A stretch of DNA of 64,000 nt from Caballeronia sp. NK8 (GTDB taxonomy: Bacteria; Pseudomonadota; Gammaproteobacteria; Burkholderiales; Burkholderiaceae), in the NCBI RefSeq assembly GCF_018408855.1, contig NZ_AP024324.1, forward strand, positions 434,001 to 498,000, given 5' to 3'. Positions within the stretch are counted from its first letter, which is position 1. Each line of letters starts with the position of its first letter. Position numbers and translations under genes: made by a program. Below are positions 26,092 to 35,136 of the stretch, in pieces. The notes beneath the pieces are model-generated. The model was not told where the DNA came from. It saw only the letters and a program-made list of their open reading frames with translations, and did no database searches.

Positions 26092-27333
26092 ATGGCTCAG
26101 GACGCAATCGTGCTCGGCGCGGGGATCGTGGGGGTGAGTGTCGCGCTACATTTGCGGCAGCGCGGATGGCAGGTGACGCTCGTCGACCGCCAGGCGCCCG
26201 GCGAAGCGGCGAGCTTCGGTAACGCGGGGCTGATCGAGGCGTCGTCGGTCGTGCCTTATGCGTTCCCTCGTGACTGGGCCACGGTGCTGAAATTCGCAAT
26301 GAACCGCTCGACTGCGTTTCGCTACGACCTGCGCTCGTTGCCCGCGTATGCGCCGTGGCTCGCGCGGTTCTGGTGGGAATCGGCGCCCAGACGTCTCGCT
26401 GCCGCCGCGCACGACCTGCTCCCGCTCATCCGCAGAAGCGTGGCCGAGCACGAGGCGCTCGCCTCGCGGGCAGGTCACGCCGATCTCGTGCGGCCCACGG
26501 GCTGGCTCGAAGCCTATCGCTCGCGCGAGCAGTTCGAGCGGGAGGCGAGCGCCGCGAGACGGATCTCGAACGAATACCAGCTCGGCATGCAGGTGCTCGA
26601 GGGAAGCGCGCTGCATGGACTGGAGGCGTCGCTCGAAGGCGCTTACGCGGGTGCGATTCACTGGACAGACCCACGCAGCGTGATCGATCCCGGCGCCCTG
26701 ACGAAAGGCTACGCGGCGCTATTCGAGCGCGAGGGCGGACGCTTCCTGATCGGCGATGCCGCGACGCTCGAACCGTCGGGAAGCGGATGGCGCGTGATGA
26801 CCGCGAGCGGACCTGTCGAAGCGCAGTCGGCCGTGGTCGCGCTCGGCATCTGGTCCGGCGATGTGGTGCGCAAGTTTGGATACCGCATTCCGCTCATGGC
26901 CAAGCGCGGATACCACATGCATTACGAGAGTGATGGACGCGCTGCGCTCGCGAGGCCGGTCGTCGACATCGAGAACGGCTATGTCGTGGCGCCGATGCGG
27001 CGTGGCATGCGTCTGACTACCGGCGTCGAGCTTGCCTGCCGGAACCGGCCACCGAGCCCGCTGCAACTGGAGCGCGCCGAGCAACTCGCGCGACCGGCAT
27101 TCGGCCTCGGGGCGCGAATCGACGCGTCGCCGTGGCTGGGCTTGCGGCCGTGTACGCCGGATATGCGCCCGGTGATCGGGCCTGCTGATCGCCACCCCGG
27201 GCTCTGGTTCGCGTTCGGGCACGCGCATCATGGACTTACACTTGGTCCGGTAACGGGAAGGCTCGTCAGTGAGTTGATGAACGGGGAGGCGGGCTTCACC
27301 GATCCGGCTCCGTACAGGCCGGGAAGGTTCTAG
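26092..27333 (+). CDS. FAD-dependent D-amino-acid dehydrogenase (DadA/DauA-like)
   Basis: A 413-residue flavoprotein of the DAO family. The FAD motif is at the N-terminus (IVLGAGIVGVSVALHLRQRGW), followed by DRQAPGEAASFGNAGLIE, the GN-rich segment conserved in DadA, and the C-terminal GLWFAFGHAHHGLTLGPVTGRLV, equivalent to the FAD-binding GHGxLGWT loop. It oxidises D-amino acids to imino acids and passes electrons to the respiratory chain. The DauB-like gene on the other strand would complete a D-to-L conversion of a basic amino acid. The ATG at 26092 follows the binding-protein gene closely. Confidence 0.82.
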   Translation: MAQDAIVLGAGIVGVSVALHLRQRGWQVTLVDRQAPGEAASFGNAGLIEASSVVPYAFPRDWATVLKFAMNRSTAFRYDLRSLPAYAPWLARFWWESAPRRLAAAAHDLLPLIRRSVAEHEALASRAGHADLVRPTGWLEAYRSREQFEREASAARRISNEYQLGMQVLEGSALHGLEASLEGAYAGAIHWTDPRSVIDPGALTKGYAALFEREGGRFLIGDAATLEPSGSGWRVMTASGPVEAQSAVVALGIWSGDVVRKFGYRIPLMAKRGYHMHYESDGRAALARPVVDIENGYVVAPMRRGMRLTTGVELACRNRPPSPLQLERAEQLARPAFGLGARIDASPWLGLRPCTPDMRPVIGPADRHPGLWFAFGHAHHGLTLGPVTGRLVSELMNGEAGFTDPAPYRPGRF

Positions 27334-27360
27334 CATTGCCGTGCGCGTCGCGTCTCCCGC

Positions 27361-29703
27361 TCAGTGCGCTGCATGCCTGACCTGAGCGGAGGCCTGTTCG
27401 AGGTCCGTCCACGCCGGCTGGTCCGGCGCATATCGCGCCCGAATATAGGCCGCGAGTTCGGCCATCTGCCTGTCGTCGTAGACATCACCGAAGCCGGGCA
27501 TATATCCCAGCTCTGCCGTGGCCGGACTGTCGATGCCGTTGTGAAGTACATGCAGCAAGTTGTCGGGCCGGCTCTGCGCCACGCTGGTATTGAGACCCAT
27601 CAGCGGCCTCACGCCCAGATGCCCGACGCCGCCCGATGCCGCGTGGCAGACCGCACACGCCGTCTCGAAGGTCTGCCGCCCGCGCTCCAGGCCCATGACG
27701 CTGACCACATCGGCGCCATTTGACTGCTTTTGCGCCGCGTGGGCGGCAGCCGCCTCGTCGACCTGCGGCGACAAGGACGTGATGTAGTGAGCGATCGCTT
27801 TTACATCGGACTCCGGAAGTTCGGACAGCCCGGTCACAACCGGACCCATCGGACCCGCTGCCACGCCATGCTCTTTCGAAAAGCCGGTGCGAAGGTAGTC
27901 GAACAGCGCCTTCTCGGTCCAGGGCACGGGTCCGCGATGGCCGACCAAAGCCGGCGCGTCCCAGCCTTCCGCCTCGCCGCCGGCCAGATACGCCAGACCG
28001 CCCTGCTCCGCGCCCAGCCGGTTGCGCGGTGTGTGACACGCGCCGCAATGCGCCGCGCCATCGACGAGATATTTGCCGCGATTCCACAGCGCCGATTTCG
28101 ATGCATCGGGCTTGAACTCGCTGTCGTCATGAAACAGCCAGTTCCATCCGGCGACCGCAGGGCGCAGGTTCATCGGAAACGGCAGGCTCGTCTTCGGCGG
28201 TGCGTGCTTCACCGCTGGCTGCGACATCAGATACGCGTAAAGCGCCAGCATGTCCGGCTCGCTCATCTTCGCGAAAGCTGTATAGGGGAAAGCGGGATAG
28301 AGATGCGTGCCATCGCGCGCGATACCCTTGCGCATGGCGCGCTCGAACGCTGCATACGACCAGAGGCCGATGCCCGTCTCCGGGTCCGGCGTGATGTTGG
28401 TCGAGTAGATGGTGCCGAACGGCGTTTCGAGCGCGAAACCGCCAGCATTCTTCTGTCCGCCCGGCGCCGTGTGACACACCGCGCAGTCGCCGGCCAAGGC
28501 GATCTGCCGGCCGCGTTCGAGCGTCGCCGCGCTCCATGTCGACGCGCCGAGGCTGCCCGGCGCGATAGGCGCGATCTCTCGCGGACCCGGAATGATCGCG
28601 CACGCAAGACCGACGAGGCCGCCGATGAATCCCGCGATGCCGCCTCCGGCGAGCAGCTTTTTGATGCGGCCAGGACGCGGCGCGGCCACGCCGTGATGAA
28701 TTGGCTGCGGAGGCTCCGTGCCGGCCAGTTTCGCCTGCAGGTGCTGCGAATCGAACGGCGGTTGCCTGAAACGTACGCCGGTTGCATCGAAGATCGCGTT
28801 TGCGATGGCGGCGACCGCCGGCGCCGCGGCCCGCTGCGCGCCCGGTGTCGGCAACGCATCCGGCGTGCCTTGCGTGCTCAGGGACGCCGGGCCGGCAGCC
28901 GCCGCGATATCGAACGACATCGGCGCGGACGCGGCAGCTTCGTCATGCGCGGGTCGCGCGCTCGACGCGTGGCCAAGCGCCAGCGACACCGCGCTCTCGA
29001 TGAGCGCATGCGGCACGCCATGCAAGACCGGCAGGCTGGCGGAGCCTTCGCCGTATCCGGCGACGACGCGGCGCACCGCGACATCCCCGGTCTGCCGATG
29101 CACATCGATATCCACGACCCACGCGGACCAGTTCGGCTCGCCTTCCCGCTCGCCGTCCATCGCGAAACCACGGCCACTGAACCACTGCGAACCGGCGTCG
29201 GTACGCGTCTTGCGTCCCCACGCCGCGCGTTCCGTGACCATCCGCACGACTTCCCGCGCGCCCGCATCTTCATTCCTGTCGAGATGACGCAGGCGCAATT
29301 CGACGGGATCGAGGGCAAGCTCGCTCGCCGTCTCGTCCATGAAGGACTCGCGCGCAAACACGTGCGCATGCTCGGGAACGGCGCGCGCCGGGCCGTCGAA
29401 CGTCAGCGAGGCGTGCGCGTGGCGGTACAGCGTGCTTTGCGGGGACGCGGGTTGCCAGTCCGGCGCGAACAGACCTTTTCCCGATGCGCCCGCGGACTCG
29501 TCCAGCGACACGCGGTATCGATAGCTTCGCAGCACGCCCGACGGTGTCGTATCGACGCTCACTTCCAGCGAGGCGAGACAGGCCTCCTGGCCGGCCGGCC
29601 AGCGATAGGTGTGCGTCCGATGCGTGGTCGGCTCCGGGCCCGTCGTCCCGGTGTGCGGCGGCACATCCGCGATATCCACGCTATCGCTCGTTTTACTGTT
29701 CAT
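27361..29703 (-). CDS. nicotinate dehydrogenase cytochrome c subunit with vestigial molybdopterin domain (NicB-like)
   Basis: A 780-residue protein in two parts. Residues about 30-335 match only the C-terminal half of an isoquinoline/nicotinate-type Moco subunit: HVFARESFMDETASELALDP and AIANAIFDATGVRFRQPPF are clear. The catalytic GxGE segment expected before AIANAIF is replaced by PTPGAQRAAAPAVA, so it should not carry out molybdenum chemistry. After one transmembrane helix (about 345-372) come three CxxCH heme sites: CAVCHTAPG, CGACHTPRN and CAVCHAASG. The ATG at 29703 overlaps the nicA stop by 11 bases. It probably passes electrons from NicA to the respiratory chain. An intact Moco subunit is encoded at 35137-37443. 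Confidence 0.82.
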   Translation of the reverse strand: MNSKTSDSVDIADVPPHTGTTGPEPTTHRTHTYRWPAGQEACLASLEVSVDTTPSGVLRSYRYRVSLDESAGASGKGLFAPDWQPASPQSTLYRHAHASLTFDGPARAVPEHAHVFARESFMDETASELALDPVELRLRHLDRNEDAGAREVVRMVTERAAWGRKTRTDAGSQWFSGRGFAMDGEREGEPNWSAWVVDIDVHRQTGDVAVRRVVAGYGEGSASLPVLHGVPHALIESAVSLALGHASSARPAHDEAAASAPMSFDIAAAAGPASLSTQGTPDALPTPGAQRAAAPAVAAIANAIFDATGVRFRQPPFDSQHLQAKLAGTEPPQPIHHGVAAPRPGRIKKLLAGGGIAGFIGGLVGLACAIIPGPREIAPIAPGSLGASTWSAATLERGRQIALAGDCAVCHTAPGGQKNAGGFALETPFGTIYSTNITPDPETGIGLWSYAAFERAMRKGIARDGTHLYPAFPYTAFAKMSEPDMLALYAYLMSQPAVKHAPPKTSLPFPMNLRPAVAGWNWLFHDDSEFKPDASKSALWNRGKYLVDGAAHCGACHTPRNRLGAEQGGLAYLAGGEAEGWDAPALVGHRGPVPWTEKALFDYLRTGFSKEHGVAAGPMGPVVTGLSELPESDVKAIAHYITSLSPQVDEAAAAHAAQKQSNGADVVSVMGLERGRQTFETACAVCHAASGGVGHLGVRPLMGLNTSVAQSRPDNLLHVLHNGIDSPATAELGYMPGFGDVYDDRQMAELAAYIRARYAPDQPAWTDLEQASAQVRHAAH

Positions 29704-30196
29704 CTTGCTGCTGAAGATAGCGAGCGGCCCGGCGCACCGCGTTCATGATTTCGATGTGCGTTCCGCATCGGCACAGGTTGTAGCGCAACGCGTCGCGGAT
29801 TTCGTCGTCGCTGGGAACGGGATTGCGCTCGAGCAGCACGCTGGTGCTCATGATCATGCCGTTGAGACAGTAGCCGCACTGGGCCGCCTGTTCCTCGATG
29901 AACGCGCGCTGAATGAAGTGCGGATTGTCCGGCGTCCCGAGTCCTTCGAGCGTCACGATATCGCGGCCGGTCGCGGCGACGGCGGGCACGACGCAGGCGC
30001 GCGTCGCGTGGCCATCGACGATCACGGTGCACGCGCCGCACTGTCCGAGCCCGCAGCCGAACTTGGGTCCGTTCAACTCGAAATCGTTGCGCAGGACCGT
30101 GAGCAACGGAGCATCCGACGCCACGAACTCGACGGTGCGCGTGCGCCCGTTCACGCGAAGCGTGACGGGACCATCGACCGGGCGTGGATGAGACAT
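29693..30196 (-). CDS. nicA: nicotinate dehydrogenase small [2Fe-2S] subunit
   Basis: A 167-residue protein with two iron-sulfur domains as in molybdenum hydroxylase small subunits. The plant-type [2Fe-2S] motif is FGCGLGQCGACTVIVDG, and the helical second cluster uses CGYCLNGM and NLCRCGTH. Start ATG at 30196 (MSHPRPVDG). It passes electrons from the Moco site during hydroxylation of nicotinate to 6-hydroxynicotinate, the first step of the pathway. It lies 103 bases downstream of nicC and overlaps the cytochrome subunit gene, so nicC, nicA and the cytochrome subunit form one minus-strand operon. Confidence 0.88.
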   Translation of the reverse strand: MSHPRPVDGPVTLRVNGRTRTVEFVASDAPLLTVLRNDFELNGPKFGCGLGQCGACTVIVDGHATRACVVPAVAATGRDIVTLEGLGTPDNPHFIQRAFIEEQAAQCGYCLNGMIMSTSVLLERNPVPSDDEIRDALRYNLCRCGTHIEIMNAVRRAARYLQQQDEQ

Positions 30197-30299
30197 GACA
30201 TGAACCCCGAAAAGAAAGCGGCAAACGCGAGACGCAGCGCACGCCGGAAACATTCGATGCTAGCCTGCCCCGCCCCCGAAGGCGAGGCAGTCAAAAACC

Positions 30300-31619
<1,320 letters not shown>

Positions 31620-31666
31620 CTAGGGAAAATACCGATCCAATCGATGCTCGAAAGTCTTTTATCAGG

Positions 31667-31695
31667 TTGTCGTTTTATAACGTACACGCTAGACT
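31667..31695 (+). promoter_or_regulatory. nicE operon promoter with operator inverted repeat
   Basis: A -35-like TTGTCG (31667-31672) and a -10 TAGACT (31690-31695) are 17 bases apart, 35 bases before the nicE start. The spacer holds AACGTACACGCT (31679-31690), a copy of the nic repeat in the same position as in the nicC promoter. Confidence 0.6.
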
Positions 31696-31729
31696 TCAAT
31701 GCAATTCCCCTCACCGGCCAGGAGTATCC

Positions 31730-32482
31730 ATGTTCAAGACCTATCGCATCGGCCAGATCGTGCCGAGTTCCAACACGACGATGGAAACCGAGATTCCCGC
31801 GATGCTGCGCCTGCGCGAAGCCATCCGGCCCGAGCGCTTCACGTTTCATTCGAGCCGCATGCGCATGAAAAAGGTCGTCAAGGAAGAACTGGCTGCGATG
31901 GACGCCGAATCGGACCGCTGCGCGATCGAACTGTCGGATGCGCGTGTCGACGTGCTCGGTTACGCCTGCCTCGTCGCCATCATGGCGATGGGTCGCGGCT
32001 ATCACCGCGTGTCGCAGGAGCGCCTGACGAAGCACACCACCGAGAACGGTGCTCACGCGCCCGTGCTCACCAGCGCAGGCGCACTCGTCGATGCATTGAA
32101 AGTGATTGGCGCGAAGCGGATCGTGGTCGTCGCCCCATACATGAAGCCGCTGACGGAGCTCGTCGTGGATTACATCGGCAGCGAAGGCTACGAAGTCATC
32201 GACTGGCGGGCGCTCGAGATTCCCGACAACCTCGAAGTCGGGCGTCATGACCCGTCGCGGCTGCCGGACATCGTCTCGAAGATGAAGTATCAGGACGCTG
32301 ACGCCATCGTGCTCTCGGCGTGCGTTCAGATGCCATCCCTGCCTGCGGTTGCAAAGGTCGAAGCGATGACCGGCAAGCCCGTCATCACGGCCGCCATCGC
32401 CACCACCTACGCGATGCTGCGCCATCTCGATCTGGAGCCCATCGTTCCCGGCGCCGGCGCGCTGCTGTCCGGCGCGTACTGA
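31730..32482 (+). CDS. nicE: maleate isomerase
   Basis: A 250-residue member of the Asp/Glu racemase superfamily that converts maleate to fumarate, the last step of nicotinate breakdown. The two conserved cysteines lie in GYACLVAIMAMG (about residue 83) and LSACVQMPSLPAV (about 199); the N-terminal IGQIVPSSNTTMETEIP is typical of maleate isomerases. The ATG at 31730 is preceded by GGAG. It is first in the plus-strand operon with nicD, nicX, nicF and the Moco subunit, under the operator-bearing promoter at 31667-31695. Confidence 0.92.
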   Translation: MFKTYRIGQIVPSSNTTMETEIPAMLRLREAIRPERFTFHSSRMRMKKVVKEELAAMDAESDRCAIELSDARVDVLGYACLVAIMAMGRGYHRVSQERLTKHTTENGAHAPVLTSAGALVDALKVIGAKRIVVVAPYMKPLTELVVDYIGSEGYEVIDWRALEIPDNLEVGRHDPSRLPDIVSKMKYQDADAIVLSACVQMPSLPAVAKVEAMTGKPVITAAIATTYAMLRHLDLEPIVPGAGALLSGAY

Positions 32483-32512
32483 GCCGCCCGGCAACTTTTG
32501 CGGAGCCACATC

Positions 32513-33355
32513 ATGTCATCCACGTTTGTTCACGGCGGCAATGTGTTCGCCAACGGCATTCGCCAGCATTACCTGCGTTATGGACCCAACGCGGGTGAGC
32601 GTTCGACGCGGCCGGTCATCGTCCTGATTCCGGGCATCACCAGTCCGGCGATCACCTGGGGCTTCGTCGGCGAAGTCCTCGGAAGCCGCTTCGATACCTA
32701 TATTCTGGATGTGCGCGGGCGCGGGCTTTCGTCGGCGTCGGACACGCTCGACTACAGTCTAGACGCGCAAGCCGACGACGTCGTCGCGTTCGTCAAGGCG
32801 CTGGGCCTCGACGCCTTCAGTCTTCTCGGCCACTCGATGGGCGCGCGCATCGCCGCGCGCGCGGCGGGACGCATCGAGCGCGGGCTCAGGAGCGTCGTGC
32901 TGGTCGATCCGCCCGCGTCCGGCCCGGGGCGCCGTCCTTATCCTTCGCAGTTGCCCTGGTACGTCGATTCGATGGCGCTCGCGCGCAAGGGCATGGACGC
33001 GCAAGCCATGAGCCAGTTCTGTCCGACGTGGACCTTCGAGCAGCGCCAGTTGCGCGCGGAATGGCTGCATACGTGCGATGAACGCGCCGTGCTGGCGTCG
33101 TTCAAGGGCTTTCATGAAGACGACTTCTTCGCCGATGCAGCGCGCCTGAACGTGCCGTCGCTTCTCATCACCGCCGAGCGCGGCGACGTGGTCCGGCCGG
33201 AAGACGTCGCCGAATTGCAGCGCGCCACGCCTTCGATGCTGCACACGCGCGTGCCGGATGCAGGCCACATGATCCCATGGGACAACGAAGCCGGCTTCTA
33301 TGCGGCGCTGGGCGATTTCCTCGGCGCGCCCGTGTCCCTGAACAAGCCTGCGTGA
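32513..33355 (+). CDS. nicD: N-formylmaleamate deformylase
   Basis: A 280-residue alpha/beta hydrolase that splits N-formylmaleamate into maleamate and formate. The N-terminus (FVHGGNVFANGIRQHYLRYG) closely matches NicD of P. putida as I recall it. The nucleophile elbow is LLGHSMGARIAAR, the oxyanion region IPGITSPAITWGF, and the catalytic His is in DAGHMIPWDNEAG. The ATG at 32513 has GGAG seven bases upstream, better than a TTG five codons earlier. It is second in the operon, 30 bases after nicE. Confidence 0.92.
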   Translation: MSSTFVHGGNVFANGIRQHYLRYGPNAGERSTRPVIVLIPGITSPAITWGFVGEVLGSRFDTYILDVRGRGLSSASDTLDYSLDAQADDVVAFVKALGLDAFSLLGHSMGARIAARAAGRIERGLRSVVLVDPPASGPGRRPYPSQLPWYVDSMALARKGMDAQAMSQFCPTWTFEQRQLRAEWLHTCDERAVLASFKGFHEDDFFADAARLNVPSLLITAERGDVVRPEDVAELQRATPSMLHTRVPDAGHMIPWDNEAGFYAALGDFLGAPVSLNKPA

Positions 33356-33383
33356 GCGCACCGCACATTCCTTGGAGATGACG

Positions 33384-34427
33384 ATGGCTATCAGCGACTA
33401 TCAACTCATCGAAGCGTGGAAGGAAGTGCTCACGCTCTCGAAGCTCGAACGCGGGCAGACGGTCACCATTCTGACGAGCGCGGGCACGCATCCTCAGACC
33501 TTGTCGTGCGCGCTCATCGCAACGCAGTCGATGGGCGCGATCGTGAACCGGCTGGACCTGCCGCCCATCAACGGCGAGAAAGGCTTCAGCCGCGATTCGC
33601 TCGCGTATCTCGGCACGACGCCGCTCACCGGCAATCAGGCGGCGATCGCCGCGCTCAAGAACAGCGATCTCGTGCTGGACCTGATGACCTTGTTGTTCTC
33701 GCCGGAGCAGCACGAAATCCTGCAGTCGGGGACCAAGATCCTGCTCGCGGTGGAGCCGCCCGAGGTGCTCGTGCGCCTCGTGCCGACGGTCGCGGACCGC
33801 ACCCGCGTGCTCGCCGCGACCGAGCGCATCAAGGCGGCGCGTCAGATGCACGTGCATTCCGACGCGGGCACGGACTTCACCTGCCCGATGGGCAACTTTC
33901 CCGCCATCGCCGAATACGGTTTCGTCGATGAACCCGGCCGCTGGGACCACTGGCCGAGCGGCTTCGCGCTGACGTTTCCGAACGACAGGACCGCGCACGG
34001 CAAGATCGTCATCGACCGGGGCGATATTCTGCTGCCGCAAAAGCACTACGTCAGCGAGCCGATCACGCTCACGGTGGAAGGCGGCTATGCGGTGCGGATC
34101 GAAGGCGGCACGGATGCGGCGCTCTTGCGCGACTACATGGAAACCTTCGACGATCCCGAGGGCTATGCGATCTCGCACATCGGCTGGGGGCTGCAGCCGC
34201 GTGCGCGCTGGTCGACGCTCGGTCTCTACGATCGCGAAGCCACCATCGGCATGGACGCGCGTGCGTTCGAGGGCAACTTCCTGTTCTCGCTCGGACCGAA
34301 CAACGAAGGCGGCGGCGATCGCACGACGACCTGCCATATCGACATCCCGCTGCGCCATTGCACCGTCTCTCTCGACAACGAGGTCGTCGTCCGGGATGGC
34401 CGCGTGCTCGACGCCAACCACGCATAA
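33384..34427 (+). CDS. nicX: 2,5-dihydroxypyridine 5,6-dioxygenase
   Basis: A 347-residue Fe(II) extradiol-type dioxygenase that opens the ring of 2,5-dihydroxypyridine to N-formylmaleamate. It belongs to the small NicX family, whose metal ligands are two His and one Asp near the C-terminus; here ISHIGWGLQP and TTTCHIDIPLRH supply them. The ATG at 33384 is set by GGAG six bases upstream; an ATG two codons earlier is less well spaced. Length matches P. putida NicX (about 350). It is third in the operon. Confidence 0.92.
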   Translation: MAISDYQLIEAWKEVLTLSKLERGQTVTILTSAGTHPQTLSCALIATQSMGAIVNRLDLPPINGEKGFSRDSLAYLGTTPLTGNQAAIAALKNSDLVLDLMTLLFSPEQHEILQSGTKILLAVEPPEVLVRLVPTVADRTRVLAATERIKAARQMHVHSDAGTDFTCPMGNFPAIAEYGFVDEPGRWDHWPSGFALTFPNDRTAHGKIVIDRGDILLPQKHYVSEPITLTVEGGYAVRIEGGTDAALLRDYMETFDDPEGYAISHIGWGLQPRARWSTLGLYDREATIGMDARAFEGNFLFSLGPNNEGGGDRTTTCHIDIPLRHCTVSLDNEVVVRDGRVLDANHA

Positions 34428-34436
34428 AGGCACGAC

Positions 34437-35090
34437 ATGAACGATCTCACCCAGCATGCGGAAGCGCATGTCTACCGGCAACAGGGCTTCGGCACGCCGA
34501 TGGCGCCCAAGGGCCGGGTCGCGCTGCTGATCGTGGATCTCGTGGTTGGCTTCGCCGACCCCGCGGTCTTCGGCGGCGGCAATATCCCGCAGGCGATCGA
34601 GCGCACGAAGCACGCGCTCAAGGCCGCGCGCGAGAACGGCTGGCCCGTCGCGCACAGCCGCATCGTCTACGCGGCCGACGGCAGCGACGACAACGTCTTC
34701 TCGCTGAAAGTCCCCGGCATGGCGACGCTCACCGAGGACAATCCCAACAGCGCCATCGTCGCGGAACTGACTCCGGCAAAGGGCGAACTGGTGGTTCGCA
34801 AGACGGTTCCGTCGGCATTCTTCGGCACGCAACTGACGCCGTGGCTCGCGCAGCAAGGCATCCAGACGCTGCTGGTGGCGGGCGCGGTGACGAGCGGCTG
34901 CGTGCGCGCGAGCGTCGTCGACGCCATGTCGTTCGGCTTCCGACCGTTCGTGCTGTCGGACTGCGTCGGCGATCGCGCGCTGGCGCCGCACGAAGCGAGT
35001 CTCTTCGACATGGCGCAGAAATACGCGACCGTACTTCCGCTGTCCGACGCGCTCGCGGCGATCTCGGCAGCCGAAGCCGAAGCGCGGTAG
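34437..35090 (+). CDS. nicF: maleamate amidohydrolase
   Basis: A 217-residue isochorismatase-family hydrolase that converts maleamate to maleate and ammonia. The catalytic triad is readable: Asp in ALLIVDLVVGFADP, Lys in LVVRKTVPSAFFGTQL and Cys in AGAVTSGCVRASVVDAM with the cis-peptide region before it. The gap after nicX is nine bases, so co-translation is likely. Family, length and place in a complete nic operon make NicF the only sensible call. Confidence 0.9.
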   Translation: MNDLTQHAEAHVYRQQGFGTPMAPKGRVALLIVDLVVGFADPAVFGGGNIPQAIERTKHALKAARENGWPVAHSRIVYAADGSDDNVFSLKVPGMATLTEDNPNSAIVAELTPAKGELVVRKTVPSAFFGTQLTPWLAQQGIQTLLVAGAVTSGCVRASVVDAMSFGFRPFVLSDCVGDRALAPHEASLFDMAQKYATVLPLSDALAAISAAEAEAR

Positions 35091-35136
35091 TGTAGGAAGC
35101 GGGCGCGGACCGCTTCGGCGGTTCACGCGCCGAGAG

